DNA of 64,000 nt from Streptomyces narbonensis (GCF_014649015.1 NZ_BMSF01000005.1:1-64000); one strand, 5' to 3'. Positions 54,175-62,859 are shown, numbered from the stretch's first letter. The notes: a model not told the origin generated them from the sequence alone. Made by a program: numbers and translations.

Positions 54175-55047
54175 ATGCGGACCGATCCGGCCAAGGCGAC
54201 GACGACGTACGCGACGAACGACGTGGGCGAGGACCTGCCCTTCCTCGAGGTGCCGCACGAGGTTCCACCCCGGGACGCGCGCGCCCTGTCGAAGGTGTTC
54301 TTCCGCGAACTGGCGGCGCGGGAGGAGGGCACCGCGGGGCACCAGTACGTCCGGAACACGCTCATCGAGATGAACATGTCCCTGGTGATGTACGCGGCGG
54401 GCCGGTTCCGAACGGGCGGTCACGAGCGGGAGGACATCCTCCAGGTCGGCATGGTCGGTCTCATCAAGGCGATCGACCGCTTCGACCTGTCGCGCGAGGT
54501 GGAGTTCTCCACCTTCGCCGTGCCGTACATCGTGGGCGAGATCAAGCGCTTCTTCCGCGACACCACCTGGGCCGTCCACGTCCCGCGCCGTCTCCAGGAG
54601 GCGAGGGTGGAGCTGGCCAAGGCGACCGAGGAGCTGAGCTCACGGCTCGGCCGGGCCCCGCGCATCGCGGAGCTGGCGCCGGTCATGGAGCTGTCCGAGG
54701 ACGAGGTGATCGAGGCCCAGGTCGCCGCCAACGGCTACCACTCCGCGTCCCTGGACGCCACGTTCGCCGGCGGCGACAGCGAGGACGAGGACGGCGCCAT
54801 GGGCGACCTCCTCGGCCAGGAGGACCCGGCGCTCGCGCTCTTCGAGGAGTTCCACACCCTCGCCCCGCTGGTGGAGGCCCTCCCGTCCCGCGACCGGCTG
54901 CTGCTGCACCTCCGCTTCGTGGAGGAGCTCACCCAGACGCAGATCGGCGAGCGCCTCGGCGTCTCCCAGATGCACGTCTCACGGCTGCTCGCCCGGAGCC
55001 TCGACCGGCTCCGGGACGGCATGGTCGAGGACCGCGCCGAGGGCTGA
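54175..55047 (+). CDS. SigB/SigF-type stress sigma factor
   Basis: 290 residues with GGAGG before ATG 54175. Region 2 is complete: EDILQVGMVGLIKAIDRFDLSREVEFSTFAVPYIVGEIKRFFRDTTWAVHVPRRLQE, with its -10 recognition helix; region 3 includes ELSSRLGRAPRIAELAPVMELSEDEVIEAQ; region 4 ends LRFVEELTQTQIGERLGVSQMHVSRLLARSLDRLR. The domain set matches the Streptomyces SigB/F/G/H/I group controlling osmotic and oxidative stress or spore maturation. Which member it is cannot be fixed here. The position next to the ectoine cluster is suggestive for osmotic response. Confidence 0.94.
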   Translation: MRTDPAKATTTYATNDVGEDLPFLEVPHEVPPRDARALSKVFFRELAAREEGTAGHQYVRNTLIEMNMSLVMYAAGRFRTGGHEREDILQVGMVGLIKAIDRFDLSREVEFSTFAVPYIVGEIKRFFRDTTWAVHVPRRLQEARVELAKATEELSSRLGRAPRIAELAPVMELSEDEVIEAQVAANGYHSASLDATFAGGDSEDEDGAMGDLLGQEDPALALFEEFHTLAPLVEALPSRDRLLLHLRFVEELTQTQIGERLGVSQMHVSRLLARSLDRLRDGMVEDRAEG

Positions 55048-55070
55048 GAACCCCTCCGGGCCCGGTGGCC

Positions 55071-55850
55071 TCAGCGGACCGAGCCCAGGAACGCCCGCGT
55101 GCGCTCCTCCGTGGGCGCCTCCAGGAGTTCGTCCGCCGGCCCGGACTCGATGATCCGGCCGCCGTCGAACATCAGGATCCGGTCCGAGACGTCCCGGGCG
55201 AAGCCCATCTCGTGCGTCACACACAGCAGCGTGATGTCGGTCCGGTGGGCGACGTCTCGCAGCACGTCGAGCACCTCCGCCACGAGCTCCGGGTCCAGCG
55301 CGGACGTCACCTCGTCCAGGAGCAGGATCTCCGGACGCATCGCGAGCGCGCGGGCGATGGCCACCCGCTGCTGCTGGCCGCCGGAGAGCCGGGTCGGCCG
55401 CGCGTCGACCTTGTCGGCGAGCCCGACCAGCTCCAGCAGGTCCCGCGCCCGCCGCGCGGCCTCGTCCCTGCTCTCCCCGAGGACGTGCACGGGCGCCTCG
55501 ACGACGTTGTCGAGGACGCTCATGTGCGGGAAGAGGTTGAACTGCTGGAAGACCATGCCGATCCGCCGCCGTCGCCCGGCCAGATGGCGCTCGCTCGCCG
55601 GCACCAGCTTCCCGGGGGTCCGGCCCGGCATGTGGGAGAAGGGCTGTCCGGCCACGTGGATGACCCCGTCGGTGACCCGTTCCAGCGTCATGAGCAGACG
55701 GAGGATCGTGGTCTTCCCGGATCCGCTCGGGCCGATGAGGGTCACCCGCTCCCCGCGGGCCACCTCCAGGTCCAGGCCGTCGAGCACGGTGTGGTCGCCG
55801 TACCGCTTCGTGACCCGGTCGAAGCGGACTGCCAGGTCCTCAGTGGGCAA
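55071..55850 (-). CDS. ehuA: Ectoine/hydroxyectoine ABC importer ATPase
   Basis: 259 residues. A full ABC ATPase of the polar amino-acid type: Walker A GPSGSGKTTILRLLM, Q-loop MVFQQFNLFPHMSVLDNV, signature LSGGQQQRVAIARALA, Walker B ILLLDEVTSALDPELV and the H-loop CVTHEMGFA. It powers EhuCD, with EhuB supplying the ligand; ectoine uptake under salt stress or as a nitrogen source. Its first codons overlap the ehuD gene by 11 bases. It is the last gene of the leftward cluster. Confidence 0.93.
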   Translation of the reverse strand: MPTEDLAVRFDRVTKRYGDHTVLDGLDLEVARGERVTLIGPSGSGKTTILRLLMTLERVTDGVIHVAGQPFSHMPGRTPGKLVPASERHLAGRRRRIGMVFQQFNLFPHMSVLDNVVEAPVHVLGESRDEAARRARDLLELVGLADKVDARPTRLSGGQQQRVAIARALAMRPEILLLDEVTSALDPELVAEVLDVLRDVAHRTDITLLCVTHEMGFARDVSDRILMFDGGRIIESGPADELLEAPTEERTRAFLGSVR

Positions 55851-56478
55851 GGCGTGCCTCCAGTCGTCGTACCAGAACGGACGTCGGCCAGCTCGCGAGC
55901 AGGAACACCGCGGCAGCCAGGGTGAAGCTCTCCAGATAGGCGAAGTGGGTGCTGCCGTAGGTGTTCGCCTCGTGGACCATCTCGTGCACCGTGATCACCG
56001 ACAGCAGCGGCGTCTCCTTGAACATGGACACCGCGTAGTTGCCCAGCGGCGGCAGGACCTTGCGCACGGCCTGCGGCAGCACCACCGCCCGCCACACCCG
56101 CCGGCGCGGCAGCGACAGGGCCGTACAGGCCTCCCACTGCCCCTTCGGCACGGCGTCGATGCCCGTCCGATACACCTCGGAGAGGTACGTGGCGTAGTGC
56201 ACGCCCAGGACCAGGACGCCGAGCACCGGCGCGTCGAGCCCCGGAACCAGCACCCAGACCGCGAACAGCTGCACCAGGAGCGGGGTCGAGCGGACGAACC
56301 CGGCCGCCCCGCGCACCGGCAGCGCCAGCCACACGGGCCCCGCACGCTGGATCAGCGCGAGCGCGAGACCCAGGACCGCCGCGACGGCGAAGCCCAGCAC
56401 GGTCGCGACCAGGGTGACGCCGAACCCTTCGAGCACGGTCGGCAGGGCGGCCACGGCCGCCTCCCCGTCCCACATCAC
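55840..56478 (-). CDS. ehuD: Ectoine/hydroxyectoine importer permease
   Basis: 212 residues. An amino-acid-type HisM/GlnP permease with five or so helices; VTLVATVLGFAVAAVLGLALALIQRAG at the start and the EAA loop with ACTALSLPRRRVWRAVVLPQAVRKVLPPLGNYAVSMFKETPLLSVITV. It forms half of the channel with EhuC, overlapping its gene by 4 bases (ATGA). Confidence 0.9.
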   Translation of the reverse strand: MMWDGEAAVAALPTVLEGFGVTLVATVLGFAVAAVLGLALALIQRAGPVWLALPVRGAAGFVRSTPLLVQLFAVWVLVPGLDAPVLGVLVLGVHYATYLSEVYRTGIDAVPKGQWEACTALSLPRRRVWRAVVLPQAVRKVLPPLGNYAVSMFKETPLLSVITVHEMVHEANTYGSTHFAYLESFTLAAAVFLLASWPTSVLVRRLEARLAH

Positions 56479-57149
56479 ACGCCTCCTTCCTGCCCGGCAC
56501 GGGCCTTCGCGGCCCGCTCCAGGGCGTTCATGCCGAGGCTCAGCACGACGGCCAGACCGAAGTAGAGCCCCAGGAGCAGCAGGTACGAGGCGGCCGTCGC
56601 CCCCGTCGACGACCGCAACTGGTCGATCTGGAAGGTCAGATCGGGGACCGTGACCAGCGAGAGCAGCGGCGTCGCCTTCAGCAGTTGGATGAGCAGGTTC
56701 TTGAACGGCGCGACCATCAGCGCGTGCGCCTGTGGCAGCACGACCCGGCGCAGCCGCAGCGCCGGGCCCATGCCCAGGGCGATCGCGGCCTCGGTCTGGG
56801 CGCGGGGCACCGCGGCCACCGCGCCGCGCACCACCTCGGAGCCGTACGCCCCGAAGTTGAGGCCCAGCGCGAGCACGCCGCAGGCCAGCGGCTCCAGCCG
56901 GAAGCCGAGCATCGGGAGCGCGAAGAACAGCCAGAAGAGCTGCACGTACAGCGAGGTGCCGCGGAAGAACTCGACGACGAGCCGCGCCGCTCCGCGCACC
57001 GGCGGCCGCGCCGACCGGGACAGCAGGCCGAGCGCGTAGGCGAGGACCAGGGCGAGCGCGGCGCCGAGCACCGTGGCCTCGACCGTGACGAGCAGCCCGT
57101 CGGCGAGCCGCGGCGCGGCACGGCCGAGCTCGGGGAGGAAGTCAGCCAT
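56475..57149 (-). CDS. ehuC: Ectoine/hydroxyectoine importer permease
   Basis: 224 residues. Same permease family as EhuD: the opening GLLVTVEATVLGAALALVLAYALGLL, YVQLFWLFFALPMLGF, and the coupling loop TEAAIALGMGPALRLRRVVLPQAHALMVAPFKNLLIQLLKATPLLSLVTV. It is the partner of EhuD in the membrane. The gene starts 12 bases after ehuB, in the same leftward operon. Confidence 0.9.
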   Translation of the reverse strand: MADFLPELGRAAPRLADGLLVTVEATVLGAALALVLAYALGLLSRSARPPVRGAARLVVEFFRGTSLYVQLFWLFFALPMLGFRLEPLACGVLALGLNFGAYGSEVVRGAVAAVPRAQTEAAIALGMGPALRLRRVVLPQAHALMVAPFKNLLIQLLKATPLLSLVTVPDLTFQIDQLRSSTGATAASYLLLLGLYFGLAVVLSLGMNALERAAKARAGQEGGV

Positions 57150-57161
57150 GCCGGCCGCCCC

Positions 57162-58079
57162 TCACGCGGCGCACAGGTCGGCAGTCCGCAGGGAACGGGG
57201 AGGCACCTCGCGCCTGGTGAAGCCGTAGCGCCCGACGAGCTCCACGAAGCGGTCCGGGGCGCCGGTGATCTTCCGGAGCTCGGTGTCGAAGGCGTCCCGC
57301 AGACCGGTCGCCCCGGGCCGGAACACGGCCCCGCCCGCGCTGAGTTGGCGTACGCCGTCGATCACCGGGACGAAGGGCTCCGCCACCTCGACCTCGGCGT
57401 CACCGTTCGTCCGCGCGAGCCAGCGCAGGGAGATCGCGGTCAGCACGAAGGCGTCGATCCGGCCGGCTACGAGGGCATCGAGCCCGTCCTGCTGCTTGGC
57501 CAGCGCCTTCACCGACCCTTCCGGAACCCCCGCCGCCTTCGCGTAGGACGCCTCCACGGCGGCGGTCAACACACCGACGGTGGCACCCTTTGCCGCGCAG
57601 GACGCGAGGTCGCTCAGCCCCTTCGGGTTGCCCTCGCGGACCATCAGCGCGGTGGGGGAGATGAACTCCGGCTCGGAGAAGATCACCTTGCCGCAGCGCT
57701 CGGGCGTGATCGACATCCCCGCGCTCACCACGTCGAACCGGTCGGCCAGGAGCCCGGGTATCAGCGCCCCGAACTCGGTGAGCGTCGGCCGCAGTTCGCG
57801 CACGCCGAGGGCCGTGAAGATCTCGCGGTGGAGCGTCGGGGCCTCACCTGCGAGCTCGGCGCCGTCCTGGAAGCCGTATGGTGCCTCGCCGGCGAACCCG
57901 ACCCGCACGAAGCCCTGCTTCCGCAGCTTCGCCAGCAGCGCGCCGTCGTCCGCGGGCGCCCCCGTCCCGGCCTGGGTGCGGGTGCAGGCCGCCAGTAGGC
58001 CGGGCGTCAGGGCGAGTCCGCCGAGGAGCGCCGCTCTGCCGAGGAAGCGCCGGCGGTCGAGGGGCGCGGGGCCGGTCAT
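57162..58079 (-). CDS. ehuB: Ectoine/hydroxyectoine-binding lipoprotein
   Basis: 305 residues. Signal GRAALLGGLALTPGLLAAC gives a lipobox with Cys near 32, so it is anchored outside. The mature part is a type II periplasmic-binding protein of the amino-acid class (VRVGFAGEAPYGFQDGAELAGEAPTL, FDVVSAGMSITPERC, VGVLTAAVEASYAKAAGV). EhuB of Sinorhizobium binds ectoine and hydroxyectoine through aromatic residues; the location directly behind ectD supports that role here. Its start overlaps the ectD stop by 4 bases. Confidence 0.93.
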   Translation of the reverse strand: MTGPAPLDRRRFLGRAALLGGLALTPGLLAACTRTQAGTGAPADDGALLAKLRKQGFVRVGFAGEAPYGFQDGAELAGEAPTLHREIFTALGVRELRPTLTEFGALIPGLLADRFDVVSAGMSITPERCGKVIFSEPEFISPTALMVREGNPKGLSDLASCAAKGATVGVLTAAVEASYAKAAGVPEGSVKALAKQQDGLDALVAGRIDAFVLTAISLRWLARTNGDAEVEVAEPFVPVIDGVRQLSAGGAVFRPGATGLRDAFDTELRKITGAPDRFVELVGRYGFTRREVPPRSLRTADLCAA

Positions 58080-58972
58080 GACCGGTCCCCGGGGCGCGCG
58101 GCGACGAAGGAGGGCCGGCGGACCGGCGCGGCGAAGGGCGCCTCGGGCTCGTTCTCGACGCTGTTGAAGACGAGGAACACATTGCTCCGGGGGTACGGGG
58201 TGATGTTGTCGCCCGAGCCGTGCAGGGCGTTGCAGTCGAACCAGGTGGCCGAACCCGCCGGACCGGTGAAGTGGCGGATCCCGCAGGCGTCGGCGAAGGT
58301 GGTCAGCGCCTCGTGGGACGGCGTACCGGCGTCCTGCATCCGGAGCGACTGCTTGTAGTTGTCCTGGGGGGTCTCACCGGCGCAGCCCAGGAACGTGCGG
58401 TGCGAGCCCGGCATGATCATCAGGCTGCCGTTGGTGGTGTGGTTCGGCGTGAGCGCGATCGACACCGAGACGGTCCGCATCCGCGGCAGGCCGTCCTCCG
58501 CGTGCCAGGTCTCGAAGTCGGAGTGCCAGTAGAAGCCGCTGGCACCGAAGCCCGGCTTCACGTTGACCCGCGACTGGTGGACGTACACCTCGGAGCCGAG
58601 GATCTGGCGGGCGCGCCCGACGATCCGGGGGTCCTGGGCCAGCCGGCCGAAGACCTCGCTGATCCGGTGCACCTCGAAGACGGAGCGGATCTCCTGGGAG
58701 CGGGGCTCGACGATCGCGCGCTCGTCCGCCCGCACGGCGGGGTCGGAGACGAGCCGGTGGAGCTCCGCCCGGAGCTCGTTGACCTCGGTGGGCGTGACGA
58801 GCTCGTCCACCGTGACGAAGCCGTCGCGGTCGTACTCCGCCAGTTCGCGGGCCCAGAAGGGGCCCGCCGTGCCGGGCTCGGACCACACGACGGGGTCCTT
58901 GCGGCCGATCAGTTCTTCCTTGGGGCCACGGGTGGGATAGAGGTCGACGGGGCGGGTGGGTGCGGAGGGCAT
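58076..58972 (-). CDS. ectD: Ectoine hydroxylase
   Basis: 298 residues. A non-heme iron, 2-oxoglutarate dioxygenase of the phytanoyl family; iron ligands in FYWHSDFETWHAEDGLPRMR (His, Asp) and in MIMPGSHRTFLGC (His), in typical EctD order. The signature FETWHAEDGLPRMR is strongly conserved in EctD. It converts ectoine to 5-hydroxyectoine, a better desiccation and heat protectant. Translation is coupled to ehuB by a 4-base overlap. It is separated from ectC by 111 bases containing a 10-bp repeat array. Confidence 0.96.
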   Translation of the reverse strand: MPSAPTRPVDLYPTRGPKEELIGRKDPVVWSEPGTAGPFWARELAEYDRDGFVTVDELVTPTEVNELRAELHRLVSDPAVRADERAIVEPRSQEIRSVFEVHRISEVFGRLAQDPRIVGRARQILGSEVYVHQSRVNVKPGFGASGFYWHSDFETWHAEDGLPRMRTVSVSIALTPNHTTNGSLMIMPGSHRTFLGCAGETPQDNYKQSLRMQDAGTPSHEALTTFADACGIRHFTGPAGSATWFDCNALHGSGDNITPYPRSNVFLVFNSVENEPEAPFAAPVRRPSFVAARPGDRS

Positions 58973-59020
58973 GGGGGAGCTTGCCGCCTTTCTCGGAGGA
59001 TTCTTCGGGACTCAATCCGT

Positions 59021-59070
59021 GTCGTTCGGTGTCGTTCGGTGTCGCTCGGTGGCGTCCGGTGGCGTCCGGT
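59021..59070. repeat. Five 10-bp tandem repeats between ectC and ectD
   Basis: Five units in strict register: GTCGTTCGGT twice, GTCGCTCGGT once, then GGCGTCCGGT twice; a sixth is degenerate to 59080. They sit between the ectC stop and the ectD start (minus strand). A 10-bp period places each unit on the same face of the helix. Confidence 0.95.
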
Positions 59071-59083
59071 GGCGTGCCCGGGC

Positions 59084-59503
59084 TCAGACGTCGTCGCCGG
59101 CGGTTACGCCGGGTTCGGTGAGGAGGGGGTAGACGCCGTTCTCGTCGTGGTCCTCGCGGCCCGTGACGGGCGGGTTGAAGACGCACAGGCAGCGGAAGTC
59201 CCGCTTGACCTTGAGGGTGTGGCGTTCGTGCCCGTCGAGCAGGTACATCGTTCCGGGCACGATCGTGTAGGAGCGGCCGGTCTCCAGGTCGGTGAGCTCG
59301 GCCTCGCCGGCCGTGCAGACGACGGCCTCGACGTGGTGCGCGTACCACATGGAGGTCTCGGTGCCGGCGTACAGCACGGTCTCGTGGAGGGAGAAGCCGA
59401 CCCGCTCGCGGGCCAGGACGATGCGCTTGCTCTCCCAGGTGCCGGACGCGGCCCTCACGTGCCGCTCGGTGTTCTCCAGCTCGTCGAAGGTACGGACGAT
59501 CAT
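59084..59503 (-). CDS. ectC: Ectoine synthase
   Basis: 139 residues (usual about 130-135). A small cupin enzyme: [38 protein letters not shown] is the family opening, then [19 protein letters not shown] with the iron-binding Glu, and [19 protein letters not shown] with Tyr and His ligands. It cyclises N-acetyl-diaminobutyrate to ectoine with loss of water. The C-terminal extension [14 protein letters not shown] is normal for Streptomyces. Position between ectB and ectD fits the standard order. Confidence 0.97.
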   Translation of the reverse strand: MIVRTFDELENTERHVRAASGTWESKRIVLARERVGFSLHETVLYAGTETSMWYAHHVEAVVCTAGEAELTDLETGRSYTIVPGTMYLLDGHERHTLKVKRDFRCLCVFNPPVTGREDHDENGVYPLLTEPGVTAGDDV

Positions 59504-59584
59504 GGGGTACGGCTGCCTTTCGGGTCATCGGGTCATCGGGCCGGCTGGTCCGCCGGCCGGCGGCACGTGGCTTCGGGAGAGGGG

Positions 59585-60871
59585 TCAGGCGGTGTGGCGG
59601 ACGGAGCGGGCCAGGATCCCGAGGCCCTCGTCGAGCTCGTCGTCCGTCGCGGTCAGCGGCGGCAGCAGCTTGACCACCTCGCCGTTCGGGCCCGAGGTCT
59701 CGACCAGGAGGCCGGTCTCGAAGGCGCGCCGGCACACGGCGTCGGCGCGCTCCCCGTCGGCGAACTCCAGGCCCCACACGAGTCCCCGGCCGCGGACGGA
59801 CAGGCCGGTGCGCCCGTCGCCCCCACACAGGTCGAGGAGGGCGCGCTCCACCCGGTCCGCCCGGCCCAGGGTGCGCTCGCGCAGGGCGCCGTCGCGCCAG
59901 TAGGCGTCGAGGGCGGCCGTGGCGGTGACGAAGGCGGGGTTGTTGCCGCGGAAGGTGCCGTTGTGCTCGCCGGGCTGCCACACGTCGAGCTCGGGGCGGA
60001 ACAGGCAGAGGGCCATGGGCAGGCCGTAGCCGCTGATGGACTTGGACAGGGTGACGATGTCGGGCGTGATGCCCGCCTCCTCGAAGGAGAAGAAGTCGCC
60101 GGTGCGTCCGCAGCCCATCTGGATGTCGTCGACGATGAGGAGCATCTCGTGTCGGCGGCAGAGCTCCGCGAGTGCGCGCAGCCACTCGGCCCGTGCGACG
60201 TTGATGCCGCCCTCGCCCTGGACGGTCTCGACGATCACGGCCGCCGGGTGGTCGAGGCCGGAGCCGGCGTCGTTCAGGAGCCGCTCGAACCACATGAAGT
60301 CGGGGAGCTGTCCGTCGAGGTAGTCGTCGAAGGGCATGCGGATGGCGTGGGGCAGCGGGACGCCCGCGCCGGCGCGCTTGGCGGCGTTGCCGGTGACGGC
60401 GAGGGAGCCGAGCGACATGCCGTGGAACGCGTTGGTGAAGGAGACGACCGTCTGTCGCCCGGTGACCTTCCGGGCGAGTTTCAGCGCGGCCTCCACGGCG
60501 TTGGTGCCCGTGGGGCCGGGGAACATCACCTTGTAGGGCAGGCCGCGGGGCTCCAGGACCGTGGAGTGGAAGGTCGTCAGGAAGTCCCGTTTGGCGGTCG
60601 TCGACATGTCGAGACCGTGCGTGATGCCGTCGTCGGCGAGGTAGTCCAGGAGGGCCCGCTTGAGCGCCGGATTGTTGTGGCCGTAGTTGAGGGAGCCGGC
60701 GCCGGCGAAGAAGTCGAGGTACGGACGCCCCTGCTCGTCGTACAGCCGGCTCCCGCCGGCGCGCGCGAAGACGACGGGCCAGGCGCGGCAGTAGCTGCGG
60801 ACCTCCGATTCGAGGGTCTCGAAGACGGAGAGGGCGGCGATGTCGGTCGTGGCGATGTCGGTGAGGGTCAC
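59585..60871 (-). CDS. ectB: Diaminobutyrate-2-oxoglutarate aminotransferase
   Basis: 428 residues. Class III PLP aminotransferase: PTGTNAVEAALKLARKVTGR, VQGEGGINVARAEWL, LIVDDIQMGCGRTGDFFSFE, and the Schiff-base lysine in VTLSKSISGYG. It transfers the amino group of glutamate to aspartate-semialdehyde, giving 2,4-diaminobutyrate, the first ectoine step. Length matches other EctB (about 420). 62 bases separate it from ectA and 81 from ectC. Confidence 0.97.
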   Translation of the reverse strand: MTLTDIATTDIAALSVFETLESEVRSYCRAWPVVFARAGGSRLYDEQGRPYLDFFAGAGSLNYGHNNPALKRALLDYLADDGITHGLDMSTTAKRDFLTTFHSTVLEPRGLPYKVMFPGPTGTNAVEAALKLARKVTGRQTVVSFTNAFHGMSLGSLAVTGNAAKRAGAGVPLPHAIRMPFDDYLDGQLPDFMWFERLLNDAGSGLDHPAAVIVETVQGEGGINVARAEWLRALAELCRRHEMLLIVDDIQMGCGRTGDFFSFEEAGITPDIVTLSKSISGYGLPMALCLFRPELDVWQPGEHNGTFRGNNPAFVTATAALDAYWRDGALRERTLGRADRVERALLDLCGGDGRTGLSVRGRGLVWGLEFADGERADAVCRRAFETGLLVETSGPNGEVVKLLPPLTATDDELDEGLGILARSVRHTA

Positions 60872-60933
60872 GAGGTCTCGTCTCCAGATGGGGGTCGGGG
60901 CGTGGCGGGGCGTCCGCGGGGGACGGCACCGGT

Positions 60934-61437
60934 TCAGGACGTCGGGGAGCCGATCGGGCCGATGCGGTACAGCACCTCGGAGTCGTGTCCTGCCGCCGGG
61001 AAGGCGGCCGCGGGGAAGAGGACCTCCCGCGTCACGTCGGCGCCCTGTCGGCGCGCGTAGGACCGGAACAGGCGGTCGGACGCCACGTTCCCCGGGGTGA
61101 CGGTGGCCTCGACCCGGTTGATTCCGTGCTCGGCCGTCACCCGTGCGGACAGGGCGTCCAGCAGGGTTCCGGCTACCCCGCTTCCGCGGTGCGAATCCTC
61201 GACGGCGATCTGCCAGACGAAGAGGGTCTCCGGCGCGTCGGGCCGCAGGTAGCCGGTGACGAATCCGATCGGGCGTCCGGAGGCGTCACGGGCGACGGAG
61301 GTCGTGTCGGCGAAGTCGCGGCACCACAGCAGGTAGCTGTACGGCGAGTTGAGGTCCAGTTCCCCCGAGCCGTGGGCGATCCGCCAGAGTTCGGCGCCGT
61401 CCGCGATCGTCGGGGGAGTCGTTCGGGCAGTGGTCAT
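60934..61437 (-). CDS. ectA: Diaminobutyrate acetyltransferase
   Basis: 167 residues from ATG 61437; an upstream extension lacks coding bias. A GNAT enzyme: LDLNSPYSYLLWCRDFADTTSVA is the EctA-specific substrate region, VWQIAVEDSHRGSGVAGTLLDALSA holds the acetyl-CoA loop, and NRVEATVTPGNVASDRLFRSYARR is the family end. It N-acetylates diaminobutyrate before EctC. The first gene of the ectABCD-ehu cluster; the 433-base region upstream holds its promoter. Confidence 0.96.
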   Translation of the reverse strand: MTTARTTPPTIADGAELWRIAHGSGELDLNSPYSYLLWCRDFADTTSVARDASGRPIGFVTGYLRPDAPETLFVWQIAVEDSHRGSGVAGTLLDALSARVTAEHGINRVEATVTPGNVASDRLFRSYARRQGADVTREVLFPAAAFPAAGHDSEVLYRIGPIGSPTS

Positions 61438-61740
61438 GGGCGCCGAAGCTACCCAGTGGATCTCGGAACTTCCTGGTCCTGAGGCCTTGTTCGAGATGGA
61501 GGGGTCGTGATAGGTGCGGCAGTGGTCGATGTGGCGTGAATGCATGCTTCGAGCCACGGAAAACAGGTCTAAAACGGGGCGAAATCACCGTTTATAACGG
61601 ATGGGTAACGGCTCGCTGGCACCCCTGACGCCCGCGCGAAGAGCGTGAGAAGATCCGGGATTTCGCGTTTGAAGCCGCCGGGAGCGGTCAGACGTACGGG
61701 TCGCTCCGCCCGCGTGCGCCGTCGTATTGAACCGTCCAGG

Positions 61741-61803
61741 AACGCGCCGGAATCGTCCATGAACGCGCCGATCCCGTCCATGAACGCGCCGGAGCCGTCC
61801 CGG
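61741..61803. repeat. Three 21-bp tandem repeats
   Basis: Three complete units of the type AACGCGCCGGANNCGTCCATG, each with a few substitutions, plus a fourth partial one to 61820. They could encode seven-residue repeats in either strand, but no supported gene covers them. Confidence 0.9.
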
Positions 61804-61810
61804 AACGCGC

Positions 61811-61850
61811 CGGAGCCGGGCCGGGGTGTGACGAGCCCGGCCCGGCTCCG
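61811..61850 (-). terminator. Terminator after the endonuclease gene
   Basis: A perfect 15-bp stem (CGGAGCCGGGCCGGG and its complement) around GTGTGACGAG, 20 bases past the stop on the minus strand. It should prevent endonuclease transcripts from entering the ectA leader. Confidence 0.9.
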
Positions 61851-61870
61851 TTCCTGCGGTCGCGAGGGAT

Positions 61871-62674
61871 CTACCAGATCGCCTCGACCCACTCGGGGTG
61901 GTCGATGAACGGGTTTCGGTTGCCCTGGTAGGTGTTGTAGATGACGTCGTTGCGGCGCTCTTCGAACGCGCTCGGCGGGTCCTGCTCGTTCCACTGCTTC
62001 AGTATCGCGAGGCGGCCGTGGAAGGGGACGCTGCCGTTGGTGGACGACTCGTTGGGCTCCAGGTCGGCCCAGGCGTCGTCACCCTCGTAGCGGACGGCCA
62101 TGTAGAGGATCATGCGGGCCACGTCGCCCTTGTCGGCGTTGCGAGGCTCGAAGGAGTTGGAGTCCGTGTAGCTGCCGGGGGCGCCGCTGACCGCGCTGCC
62201 GCCGTTGTCCCAGTCCTTGTTCCCGCGGGTGCTGTTGACCTGGACGTCGCACGCCCTCAGGTGGTGCAGGTCGGTGCCGGGGCCGGCCGAGGTGCCGAAG
62301 CTGCCGTGGGACTGCGCCCACACGTGCTCGCGGTTCCAGTCGCCCACGTCGCCGCCGTTGAGCGACTTGCTGCGCGAGACGCCGCTGTACAGCAGGGTGA
62401 CGTTGTTGGTGTTGGCGGGATCCTGGTCGGTGACCTTCAGCGCGTTCCAGACGGCGTCGTACGAGATCTTCGTCTGGCTGCTGATGATGGTGTGCAGCGC
62501 GGACTTGAGGTTCGTGCCGGTCTTGCCGACGGCGTTCTTGTAGTACGTGCTGTCGTACGCGGTCGTCGTGGCGCTGGCGGGGGTCGCGGTGATCGCGGGG
62601 AGCGTGACGCTGACGAGGGTGGCGGCGAGGGCCGCCGCCCACGCCTTCCAGCTGCCGATCCGCACAACGGACAT
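61871..62674 (-). CDS. Secreted endonuclease I-family nuclease
   Basis: 267 residues from ATG 62674, preceded by AAAGGG seven bases away; an earlier GTG is less likely. A signal peptide (WAAALAATLVSVTLPAIT, then ATPASA) exports it. The nuclease core is the His-Me type: DWNREHVWAQSHG carries the catalytic His and Asn neighbours, TDLHHLRACDVQVNSTRGNKDWD follows, and the C-terminus YQGNRNPFIDHPEWVEAIW is the family signature. It cleaves nucleic acids outside the cell, probably for nutrient recovery. Two cysteines only, so no dense disulfide set. Stand-alone gene. Confidence 0.93.
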   Translation of the reverse strand: MSVVRIGSWKAWAAALAATLVSVTLPAITATPASATTTAYDSTYYKNAVGKTGTNLKSALHTIISSQTKISYDAVWNALKVTDQDPANTNNVTLLYSGVSRSKSLNGGDVGDWNREHVWAQSHGSFGTSAGPGTDLHHLRACDVQVNSTRGNKDWDNGGSAVSGAPGSYTDSNSFEPRNADKGDVARMILYMAVRYEGDDAWADLEPNESSTNGSVPFHGRLAILKQWNEQDPPSAFEERRNDVIYNTYQGNRNPFIDHPEWVEAIW

Positions 62675-62859
62675 GGGGGGCCCTTTCACGGGGGACGGTG
62701 CGCGCGGGGCGGCGGGAGCCGGCTCAAGGCTTCCGCTGTCTACGCGTGTTGACTACGTGTCATCGGGAGGGTGACACACGTCAGGTACCTGTCATGTAAC
62801 GGGAAAGAGGCTGTTGGGTGACGTTCTCGCATATGAGGGTCCTGAACGCCGCCGAAGGG

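Larger units (their letters stand above)
61438..61870 (-). promoter_or_regulatory. Control region upstream of ectA
   Basis: A 433-base gap. The part nearest the gene (61480-61620) is the least GC-rich in the region, with CCGTT TAT AACGG as a perfect small palindrome at 61589-61601. GGGTAG, on the minus strand about 16 bases before ectA, resembles a SigB-type -10 but the matching -35 is not clear. The distal part has a 21-bp tandem array and a terminator belonging to the endonuclease gene. Confidence 0.45.

Noticed and set aside
61645..61908. Gene with seven-residue repeats over the 21-bp array
   Set aside because: Open in both strands only because 21 is a multiple of three; no ribosome site, overlaps a terminator and the end of the endonuclease gene.
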